In this document: piece after piece, positions 14,704-21,602 of the stretch
Position numbering within the stretch: position 1 is the stretch's first letter
Layout of the letters: each line of letters begins with the position of its first letter
NCBI GenBank assembly: GCA_000436115.1
Contig: FR894529.1
Location: 14,014-44,518 of the forward strand
DNA: 30,505 nt
Source: Firmicutes bacterium CAG:534
Lineage (GTDB): Bacteria > Bacillota > Clostridia > Lachnospirales > Lachnospiraceae
Reading direction: 5' to 3'
Position numbers and translations under genes: made by a program
The notes under the pieces: model-generated
Told to the model about the DNA's origin: nothing
The model's input: the letters and a program-made list of their open reading frames with translations, nothing else
Database searches by the model: none

Positions 14704-16092
14704 ATGAACAGTTGCTCAGGTAAGATTACACAGATCATCAGTGCTGTTCTGGATATTAAATTCCCGGATGGAAGGCTGCCGGAGATCAACGAAGCGATCA
14801 AGATCCCTTTAAAGGATGGCGGAGAGCTTATTGTTGAAGTGGCACAGCATCTGGGTGATGATACTGTAAGATGTATTGCAATGGGATCTACCGATGGACT
14901 GGTAAGAGGAATGGAAGCGATCGCAACAGGCGCTCCCATCAGTGTGCCGGTAGGTGAGAATACACTTGGACGTATGTTTAATGTCCTTGGACAGCCGATT
15001 GATAATAAACCTGCTCCCGAGGGTGTAGGTTATGAGCCGATCCACAGGCCTGCCCCGGAATTTGTGGAGCAGTCCACACAGCAGGAGCTGTTAGAGACCG
15101 GTATTAAGGTCGTAGATCTGCTCTGTCCTTATCAGAAGGGTGGAAAGATCGGTCTGTTTGGAGGCGCCGGCGTAGGAAAAACGGTGCTGATCCAGGAGCT
15201 GATCAGAAATATCGCAACAGAGCATGGCGGATACTCCGTATTTACAGGAGTAGGAGAGAGAACCAGAGAGGGAAATGACCTTTACCATGAAATGATGGAA
15301 TCAGGAGTTATTGATAAGACCACCATGGTATTCGGTCAGATGAACGAGCCCCCCGGCGCAAGAATGAGAGTGGGTCTTTCCGGTCTGACCATGGCAGAAT
15401 ATTTCCGTGACAAGGGTGGAAAGGATGTGCTCCTTTTCATTGATAATATTTTCCGTTTTACCCAGGCAGGTAGTGAGGTGTCGGCGCTTTTGGGACGTAT
15501 GCCCTCCGCAGTTGGTTATCAGCCTACGCTGCAGACAGAAATGGGCGCTTTGCAGGAGCGTATCACATCCACAAAGAATGGTTCCATTACTTCTGTTCAG
15601 GCAGTATATGTACCTGCGGATGACTTGACAGACCCGGCTCCGGCAACGACCTTTGCCCATCTGGATGCGACCACCGTACTTTCCAGATCTATCGTGGAGC
15701 TTGGTATTTATCCGGCCGTGGATCCTCTGGAGTCAACGTCCAGAATCCTGGATCCCAGAATTCTGGGACAGGAGCATTATGATGTGGCAAGAGGTGTCCA
15801 GGAGATCCTTCAGAAGTACAAAGAGCTTCAGGATATTATTGCAATCCTGGGTATGGATGAGCTTTCTGAAAGTGATAAGCTGGTAGTTTCCAGAGCAAGA
15901 AAGGTACAGAGGTTCCTGTCACAGCCGTTCTTCGTTGCAGGACAGTTTACCGGACTTCCCGGAAAATATGTACCGATCAGTGAGACCATTCGCGGATTTA
16001 AGGAAATATTGGAAGGAAAGCATGATGATATTCCCGAGAGCTATTTCCTGAATGCCGGAGGGATTGACGACGTGCTTGCCCGCGTAAAGTAA
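14704..16092 (+). CDS. atpD: F-type ATP synthase subunit beta
   Basis: Beta carries the catalytic sites. The 462-residue protein is standard length. Walker A is GGAGVGKT (residues 153-160), followed by the catalytic GERTREGNDLY stretch, Walker B-type DVLLFIDNIFRFTQAGSEVSALLGRMPSAVGYQPTL region, and the ALEMEL-equivalent LGMDELSESDKL (normally DELSEED). A TTG at 14692 could extend the frame by four codons, but GGAGGAA (14694-14700) lies right before ATG 14704, which decides the start. atpC follows after 16 bp. Confidence 0.98.
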   Translation: MNSCSGKITQIISAVLDIKFPDGRLPEINEAIKIPLKDGGELIVEVAQHLGDDTVRCIAMGSTDGLVRGMEAIATGAPISVPVGENTLGRMFNVLGQPIDNKPAPEGVGYEPIHRPAPEFVEQSTQQELLETGIKVVDLLCPYQKGGKIGLFGGAGVGKTVLIQELIRNIATEHGGYSVFTGVGERTREGNDLYHEMMESGVIDKTTMVFGQMNEPPGARMRVGLSGLTMAEYFRDKGGKDVLLFIDNIFRFTQAGSEVSALLGRMPSAVGYQPTLQTEMGALQERITSTKNGSITSVQAVYVPADDLTDPAPATTFAHLDATTVLSRSIVELGIYPAVDPLESTSRILDPRILGQEHYDVARGVQEILQKYKELQDIIAILGMDELSESDKLVVSRARKVQRFLSQPFFVAGQFTGLPGKYVPISETIRGFKEILEGKHDDIPESYFLNAGGIDDVLARVK

Positions 16093-16108
16093 TGACGGGA
16101 GGGTGCGT

Positions 16109-16513
16109 ATGGCAGAAAGTAATCTTTTCACATTAAGGATCATCACGCCGGATCGGATCTTTTATGAAGGAGAGGCTTCTATGGTAGAATTTAATACCAC
16201 AGAAGGAGAGATCGGTGTATACAAAAATCATGTGCCTACTACAGTGATCATCAGTCCGGGAATTCTGACCATTACAGAGGCAGAAGGACAGAAGACCGCA
16301 GCCCTCCACGCAGGGTTTGTGGAGATTTTGCAGGATAAGGTTGTGATCCTGGCAGAGATCATTGAATGGCCTGAAGAAATTGATCTTGGCAGGGCAGAAG
16401 CAGCAAGGGAGCGCGCGGAGGAAAGACTTCGCAGCAAGACCCCCGAAACAGACGTGCTTCGTGCCGAAACAGCGCTTCAGAGAGCGCTTGCCAGAATTCA
16501 TGTGATCAAATAA
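16109..16513 (+). CDS. atpC: F-type ATP synthase subunit epsilon
   Basis: Epsilon links gamma to the c-ring and inhibits ATP hydrolysis. The 134-residue protein has the N-terminal beta sandwich (LFTLRIITPDRIFYEGEASMV... TEGEIGVYKNHVPT, about 5-85) and the C-terminal two-helix domain (about 90-134), so it is the full two-domain form. GTG 16103 would add two residues but overlaps the GGGAGGG ribosome binding site; ATG 16109, 5 nt after that site, is preferred. It is the last gene before the operon terminator. Confidence 0.96.
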   Translation: MAESNLFTLRIITPDRIFYEGEASMVEFNTTEGEIGVYKNHVPTTVIISPGILTITEAEGQKTAALHAGFVEILQDKVVILAEIIEWPEEIDLGRAEAARERAEERLRSKTPETDVLRAETALQRALARIHVIK

Positions 16514-16527
16514 CGTAACGAGGTAAG

Positions 16528-16554
16528 GGAGATACAAAGCTGTATCTCCTTTTT
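16528..16554 (+). terminator. Terminator of the ATP synthase operon
   Basis: A 9-bp perfect stem (16528-16536 with 16541-16549, loop AAGC) is followed by five T residues (16550-16554). Confidence 0.92.
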
Positions 16555-16587
16555 CCTATAAAGTGAAAAGGCAGGAAGGGGACAGAT

Positions 16588-17541
16588 ATGGATCAGAAGG
16601 AATGCAGAGAATACGGAAGGAAGCTGCTGGAAAATATAGAAAAGGTGATTGTGGGAAAAGAAGAAACCATACAGCTTCTTTTGGCGGCCTTGCTGTCAGG
16701 GGGGCATGTGCTTCTTGAGGATATGCCGGGAACAGGAAAAACAAAGCTGGCAAAAAGCCTGGCAGCCAGTATGGAGGGTGTTTTTTCCAGAATCCAGTTT
16801 ACGCCGGACCTCCTTCCCAGCGATGTAACCGGAATGAACATTTATAACAGGAAAAGCGGGGAATTTGTGCTGCACAAGGGGCCTGTTTTTGCCAACGTGC
16901 TTTTGGCGGATGAGATCAACCGGGCAATGCCAAGAACCCAGGCAGGACTTTTAGAGTGCATGGAGGAGCATCAGGTCACTATTGACGGACAGAGACTGAT
17001 GCTGGAAAGCCCCTTTATGGTCATAGCAACACAAAATCCGGTGGAAAGTGCAGGCACATTTCCATTGCCGGAGGCACAGATGGATCGTTTTATGATGCGG
17101 CTTTCCATGGGACTGCCTGATCAGGAGGAAGAGGTTCTGATCCTGGAAAGATTTGGAGGGGAGGATCCCTACGAAAAGCTGGAAAGCGTTATCACAAGGG
17201 AGCAGATCCTGCAAATGAGGGAAGCTGCAAAGGAAGTGTATGTTCATCCTGTGCTTCAGACTTACATTGTAGAACTGGCGGCAGCCACAAGGAAAGAGCC
17301 GGAGCTTGCCTTTGGCGTCAGTCCCCGCGGAAGCCTTGCACTGATGCAGGCAGCCAAGGCCTATGCGGCGTTTTTGGGAAGAAGTTATTGCACACCGGAT
17401 GATGTCAGGGCGCTGGCTGTACCGGTATTTTCCCACAGACTTGGTTTTCAGGGAGGAAGAAGGGATACGGCAAGACAGCAGGCGCTGGTTCAAAGGATCC
17501 TGAAAGAAGTTCCGGTACCTGCAGAGGAGTTTTCAAAATGA
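16588..17541 (+). CDS. MoxR-family AAA+ ATPase
   Basis: The 317-residue protein has the MoxR layout: Walker A DMPGTGKT (45-52), a TPDLLPSDVTGMNIYN segment, Walker B LLADEINRA, the family stretch ATQNPVESAGTFPLPEAQMDRF, and a C-terminal lid domain with SPRGSLALMQAAKAYA and RDYCTPDDV-like sequence. MoxR proteins act as chaperone-like ATPases for assembly or activation of partner proteins, often encoded next to DUF58 and VWA proteins, exactly as here. The ribosome binding site is GGAAGGGG. The stop overlaps the DUF58 start in ATGA, so the two are translated together. No clear promoter was found between the atp terminator and this gene. Confidence 0.93.
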   Translation: MDQKECREYGRKLLENIEKVIVGKEETIQLLLAALLSGGHVLLEDMPGTGKTKLAKSLAASMEGVFSRIQFTPDLLPSDVTGMNIYNRKSGEFVLHKGPVFANVLLADEINRAMPRTQAGLLECMEEHQVTIDGQRLMLESPFMVIATQNPVESAGTFPLPEAQMDRFMMRLSMGLPDQEEEVLILERFGGEDPYEKLESVITREQILQMREAAKEVYVHPVLQTYIVELAAATRKEPELAFGVSPRGSLALMQAAKAYAAFLGRSYCTPDDVRALAVPVFSHRLGFQGGRRDTARQQALVQRILKEVPVPAEEFSK

Positions 17542-18659
17542 TCATTTTTTTGGCAGCGCTTCTTATCCTGATGTTGTTTGCGGCACAAAGGATGCTGTAT
17601 GCCCGTTTCTGGGAGAAGGGGGTGGCAGTTTTTCTTGAATTTGAAAGAGAACTGGCAGCGCCCGGGGAAGAAACCTTCCTTTTGGAGCAGATTGAAAACA
17701 GAAAGGTATTGCCGCTTCCGTCTCTTAAGGTAAAATTTCAGTGTTCCAGATATCTGCAGTTCGGCAGCAGCAAAAGCGGAGCCGTTACAGATCAGTATTA
17801 CCGGAATGATTTCTTTTCCATCATGGGGCATAAAAGAATTACCAGAACCCATCGGATCACCTGCCTGAAGCGGGGGTATTACAGTATAAACGGAATCGAC
17901 CTGGTAGGGGCCGATCTGTTTTTTACCAAGGAAATGCACGCAGAGCGGGAAAGCAGTGCGCAGCTTTATGTGCGCCCTGCGTCTGTGAGGTTTGAAGGCC
18001 TTCGGGAGGCCCTTTCCAGAATAAGCGGGGATGTTCCCGTCAGAAACCATGAGCTGGAGGATCCCTTTACCTTTCGGGGAATACGGGAATACCAGCCTTA
18101 CGATCAGTGGAAGCAGATCAACTGGAAGGCAACGGCCAAAACCGATGAGCTGAAGGTAAATGTAAGAGATCATACGCAGATACCGGGGATCAGGATCTTT
18201 ATGAACCTGGAGGACCGGGGGATCTTAAGAAGGGAAGAGCTGCAGGAGCTGTGTATCAGCCTGTGCAGGGAAATCTGTGAGATTCTTCTGGCACAGGGGA
18301 TCCGTATCTGGGTATATGGTAACGGAGAAGATGTTTTGACAGGAGAAACTACAAATCTGGAAGGACTTACCGGTTATGGAAGTATGGCAGAGACGGACAA
18401 AGCCCTGGCACGGATCGACCTGGAAAAGCCGGTTCTGGAATTTGGAAAATGTTTTTCTGCAAAGCTGACAGAAAGTAATCCCCCCATGACATTGTTTTTA
18501 TCAGCGGACAGACATCAGGAATTTACAGAGGCGTTATGCCGTTACAGGAAGGAACAGGGAGAGCATTTTTACTGGCTGTGCCCGGTGCTGAGGTCAGAGG
18601 AGGAAAAGGAGGAGAAAGCCCTTGAAGGGAGAATGGTTTTTATCCGGCAGGAAGCTTGA
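17538..18659 (+). CDS. DUF58 domain protein
   Basis: The 373-residue protein starts with one hydrophobic segment (residues 2-20), which may anchor it in the membrane. It then has a beta-rich region and the DUF58 signature EDPFTFRGIREYQPYD followed by QWKQINWKATAKTDELKV (around 175-210). DUF58 proteins are partners of MoxR ATPases; the C-terminal part resembles a VWA fold, though the usual MIDAS DxSxS motif is not visible here (MNLEDRG in its place). Function is not established; roles in envelope maintenance and stress have been proposed for such operons. It overlaps moxR by 4 bp and the next gene by 38 bp. Confidence 0.9.
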   Translation: MIIFLAALLILMLFAAQRMLYARFWEKGVAVFLEFERELAAPGEETFLLEQIENRKVLPLPSLKVKFQCSRYLQFGSSKSGAVTDQYYRNDFFSIMGHKRITRTHRITCLKRGYYSINGIDLVGADLFFTKEMHAERESSAQLYVRPASVRFEGLREALSRISGDVPVRNHELEDPFTFRGIREYQPYDQWKQINWKATAKTDELKVNVRDHTQIPGIRIFMNLEDRGILRREELQELCISLCREICEILLAQGIRIWVYGNGEDVLTGETTNLEGLTGYGSMAETDKALARIDLEKPVLEFGKCFSAKLTESNPPMTLFLSADRHQEFTEALCRYRKEQGEHFYWLCPVLRSEEEKEEKALEGRMVFIRQEA

Positions 18660-19911
18660 GATTGCTGCAAATATTCTGGCTGAGGGCCTGAATTACCTGC
18701 TGTTTGCTTCTTTAGCCCATGTACTTTTGACGGACTTTACAAAGCAGGGAAGTGACTGCGTTCTTCTGGTGCTTGCAGGGTTATTTCCTGTGCTGTGTTA
18801 TCTTTTGCGGGAAAGATGCAGGAAGCTGTTCTGGTTTCTTGTGCTGCATGGAGCTGCAGTTGTGCTGGCGGTTTTACTGGTGCCCGGGGAGCTGACGCAG
18901 AGAATACTGTTTGGCATAGGAGCGTCTTTCTTTGCAATCCTCAGTCTCACCAGAAGACTGAGTGGAGGAAAGGCGGGAATGGATGCCATGATGCCTCCGG
19001 TGGCGGCGGGCATCTTTGCAGGACTGCATTTCCTGGATGCGAGACAGGGACAGGGCCTTTTGGCCTCCTTGCTTTTATGGCTTTTCTGCATTTATATGGC
19101 CGGGTATCTGTTTTATTACTATTTAAAGCGTTTTGACTGGTATGTGGACGTCAATAACAGGACTACGGAAAAAATTCCAATGGGAAACCTGTTCTTTTCC
19201 ACGGCTTCCCTGGCGGGAATGTTTATTATCATCACTTTCTTTACAGCGGCGCTTGGGCTGTCGGAGGAATTTGCAGAAAAGGTTCAGAAGCTGCTTTCCG
19301 GTCTTTTGGTAATGCTGGGAACCCTTTTGTATGGTCTCTTACCGGAAGAGCATGGTGGGATCACATTAAGCGGGGGACAGGAGCAGGCAGTGGACTTTGA
19401 GGAGATGTTCGGCCCGGCGAAGGAACCCTCCATTCTGGCAAGGCTTTTGGATATTCTCATAGGAGTTTTTGCAGTGGCGGTTCTTGCATTTCTTTGTTTC
19501 CGGCTGATCATGAGGGTCATTGCCGGAATCCGGGAGGGATTTGCAAGGCGGCAGCAGGGCAGGGATCAAAAGGAAATGGATTTCTGGGATCAGGTGGAAA
19601 CACTTAAGGAGGATAACAAAAGAAAACCCAAAAGGAAGATCCTGCACCAGGCAAAGGAGTTTTTTTCACCGGAGGAGCAGATCAGAAAAAGCTGCCGCAG
19701 ATTGATAGAAAAGGCGGAGCTTGGGGAAGATGCCCATGACCTGATCAAAGGAGAAACCATACGGGAAAAGCTTACAAGGCTGTTCCCGGAAAAGGAAAAA
19801 GAGGGGAAGGAGCTTGCTTCTCTTTATGAAAAGGCCCGCTATGCGGCTGACAGATGCAGCCATCAGGAGGCGAAAAGAGCAAGGGAGCTTTCCCAGCAGC
19901 TTGCACCCTGA
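18622..19911 (+). CDS. Polytopic membrane protein of the MoxR/DUF58 operon, TgpA-like but without a transglutaminase domain
   Basis: The 429-residue protein has eight to nine hydrophobic helices (about 18-245 and 270-292). A cytoplasmic C-terminal domain (about 345-425) looks like DUF4129: SPEEQIRKSCRRLIEKAEL, then GETIREKLTRLF, then LASLYEKARYAAD. In the usual MoxR-DUF58-TgpA operon the third gene encodes a membrane protein with an extracellular transglutaminase core between the helices and DUF4129. Here only about 30 residues lie between the last two hydrophobic segments, so that catalytic domain is missing. The start is TTG, chosen because AAGGAGG (18606-18612) lies 9 nt before it and no ATG fits. 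It begins inside the DUF58 gene, so translation is probably coupled. Confidence 0.75.
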   Translation: MKGEWFLSGRKLEIAANILAEGLNYLLFASLAHVLLTDFTKQGSDCVLLVLAGLFPVLCYLLRERCRKLFWFLVLHGAAVVLAVLLVPGELTQRILFGIGASFFAILSLTRRLSGGKAGMDAMMPPVAAGIFAGLHFLDARQGQGLLASLLLWLFCIYMAGYLFYYYLKRFDWYVDVNNRTTEKIPMGNLFFSTASLAGMFIIITFFTAALGLSEEFAEKVQKLLSGLLVMLGTLLYGLLPEEHGGITLSGGQEQAVDFEEMFGPAKEPSILARLLDILIGVFAVAVLAFLCFRLIMRVIAGIREGFARRQQGRDQKEMDFWDQVETLKEDNKRKPKRKILHQAKEFFSPEEQIRKSCRRLIEKAELGEDAHDLIKGETIREKLTRLFPEKEKEGKELASLYEKARYAADRCSHQEAKRARELSQQLAP

Positions 19912-19959
19912 ATACGCTATGTGCATATGATACCTGTAAAGATACAAGGAAGTAATGCC

Positions 19960-20349
19960 ATGTATGAGCGTAAAATTTTGCCCTTTTATATGACCTATCC
20001 TCTGCCCATGTATTATCAGGAAGAGGAGTCGATTATCCGGGATCTGGAGTATTTACAGCAAATGTATCCTGCAGAAGCCAAGAAGTACCAGAAGGTCATC
20101 GCAGGGATTCTGGATAGGCTGGATTATGAGGGAAGTATGATCTATGACGAGTTCCCGGATAAATGGCAGCTTTATAAGCTGTCAAAGGATATTCTGGAAC
20201 GGATCCGGAAGGAAGAGGAAAAGGAAGATCCGGAAGCGGCAGCATCTCCTGAAAAATGGGAATGGATGGGAGATCTGATACAGATCCTGCTGTTTTATGA
20301 GATCTATAAGCGAAGACATAATACCAAAAGAGGAATTCTGAGGTTTTAG
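19960..20349 (+). CDS. Small protein of unknown function
   Basis: I do not recognise a domain. The preferred start is ATG 19960, with AAGGAAG (19946-19952) 7 nt upstream, giving 129 residues; GTG 19921 would add 13. The protein is hydrophilic and mostly helical: a tyrosine-rich N-terminus (ILPFYMTYPLPMYYQEEES), then a helical domain with YPAEAKKYQKVIAGILDRLDYEGSMIYDEFPDKW, then an acidic linker, then a short hydrophobic segment (DLIQILLFYEIYKRR) that may bind a membrane or partner. Such genes recur, unannotated, in Lachnospiraceae to my knowledge. It lies 48 bp after the MoxR operon with no terminator between and could be its last gene. Confidence 0.7.
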   Translation: MYERKILPFYMTYPLPMYYQEEESIIRDLEYLQQMYPAEAKKYQKVIAGILDRLDYEGSMIYDEFPDKWQLYKLSKDILERIRKEEEKEDPEAAASPEKWEWMGDLIQILLFYEIYKRRHNTKRGILRF

Positions 20350-20387
20350 TATAAAAAAGCGATTGTGATTTTAAGAACAAGTAAGTA

Positions 20388-20422
20388 AAATATAGTCATG
20401 ACGTTTCGTTATGGCTATATTT
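20388..20422 (+). terminator. Near-perfect 16-bp hairpin before the methyltransferase gene
   Basis: Positions 20388-20403 pair with 20407-20422 around a TTT loop, with only two G-U wobbles. The 3' strand ends TATATTT but no T-run follows. It may end transcription of the small upstream gene, or act in the leader of the downstream gene, whose ATG lies 25 nt further on. Confidence 0.5.
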
Positions 20423-20447
20423 GTGCGGAAAGGATTATGGAAGTTTC

Positions 20448-21602
20448 ATGGAAGAACTGAGAGAGAAATTAATGCCGTTTCTTTCGGACAGGCTTTGCCA
20501 GATCACAGTAAGTGGGCCGAGAGAGAAAGACGGTATTTATAAAATAAAAATAAGACCGCTTCTTTTGAAGGGAGAGCTTGTATTTCAAAAAACAGCATAT
20601 AAGGGAACGCAGGTGTTCCATGAAAACCTGTCCGGGGAGGAGCTGCTGGAGGAGCTGCTTCATGAGATGCAGGGAAATTTCAGACAGTTAGCGGCGGAAA
20701 GCCTGGATGGGAGCTTGACCGTTCTTGTGAGCAAAAAGGGGAAGGTAACCGCAAAATATAAAGAAAATCAGAAAAATGCAGTAAAAATGAGGCCGGAGCT
20801 TTACCACAACCGTGTGAAGCAATATATTTTAAAGGAGGGAATTCCGGTGCCCTTTCTGGTGGATCTTGGCATTCAGACCAGGGAAGGAGCCATTGTCCGC
20901 GCAAAGTATGACAAATTTAAGCAGATCAACCGGTATCTGGAATTTGTGGAGGATGTGCTGCCGGTCTTAAAGGGGGAAGGCGCCATTCATATTATCGATT
21001 TTGGATGTGGAAAATCCTATCTGACCTTTGCCCTGTATTATTATCTGCACGAACTGCAGAAGCTGGACGTTATGATCACGGGCTTAGATCTGAAAACGGA
21101 TGTGATCCATAACTGCAACCGCCTGGCCCAGAGCTATGGGTATGACAGACTTCAGTTTGTACAGGGGGATATCAAGAATTTTACAGGGTCAGACCAGGTA
21201 GACATGGTGGTGACCCTGCATGCCTGCGACACGGCTACTGATTATGCCATAGAAAAGGCGGTGGGCTGGGGAGCGAAGGTAATCTTTACGGTGCCCTGCT
21301 GTCAGCATGAGGTGAATGGACAGATCCAGAATAAGCTACTGCATCCGGTGCTGAAATATGGTCTTTTGAAGGAAAGGCTGTCGGCTATTTTAACCGATGC
21401 AATCCGCGCAAACCTGCTGGAAGAGGCAGGATATGATACGCAGGTTCTGGAATTTATTGAAATGGAGCATACTCCCAAGAATATATTGATAAGAGCGGTC
21501 AGACGTCAGGAAAAAAGGGAAGACAGCGGTATTTCGGAGCTGACGGCTGCTCTGGGAGTGGAAACAACTCTTCAAAAGCTTTTTAGAAAGGATCAGGAAT
21601 GA
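20448..21602 (+). CDS. Class I SAM-dependent methyltransferase, METTL25/RRNAD1-like domain
   Basis: The 384-residue protein has an N-terminal domain of about 150 residues that I do not recognise (with ESLDGSLTVLVSKKGK and NRVKQYILKEGIPVPFLVDLGIQT). A Rossmann methyltransferase domain follows: motif I IIDFGCGKSYLTFAL, an acidic motif II (ITGLDLKTDVI), QFVQGDIKNF, and VVTLHACDTATDYAIEKA with a CCQHEV segment further on. The LHACDTATD and CCQH sequences are typical of the PF13679 family. The substrate is unknown; RNA or protein would both be possible. TTG 20421 lies in the hairpin stem and has no ribosome binding site, so ATG 20448 (GGAAG upstream) is preferred. The stop overlaps the next start in ATGA. 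Confidence 0.82.
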   Translation: MEELREKLMPFLSDRLCQITVSGPREKDGIYKIKIRPLLLKGELVFQKTAYKGTQVFHENLSGEELLEELLHEMQGNFRQLAAESLDGSLTVLVSKKGKVTAKYKENQKNAVKMRPELYHNRVKQYILKEGIPVPFLVDLGIQTREGAIVRAKYDKFKQINRYLEFVEDVLPVLKGEGAIHIIDFGCGKSYLTFALYYYLHELQKLDVMITGLDLKTDVIHNCNRLAQSYGYDRLQFVQGDIKNFTGSDQVDMVVTLHACDTATDYAIEKAVGWGAKVIFTVPCCQHEVNGQIQNKLLHPVLKYGLLKERLSAILTDAIRANLLEEAGYDTQVLEFIEMEHTPKNILIRAVRRQEKREDSGISELTAALGVETTLQKLFRKDQE

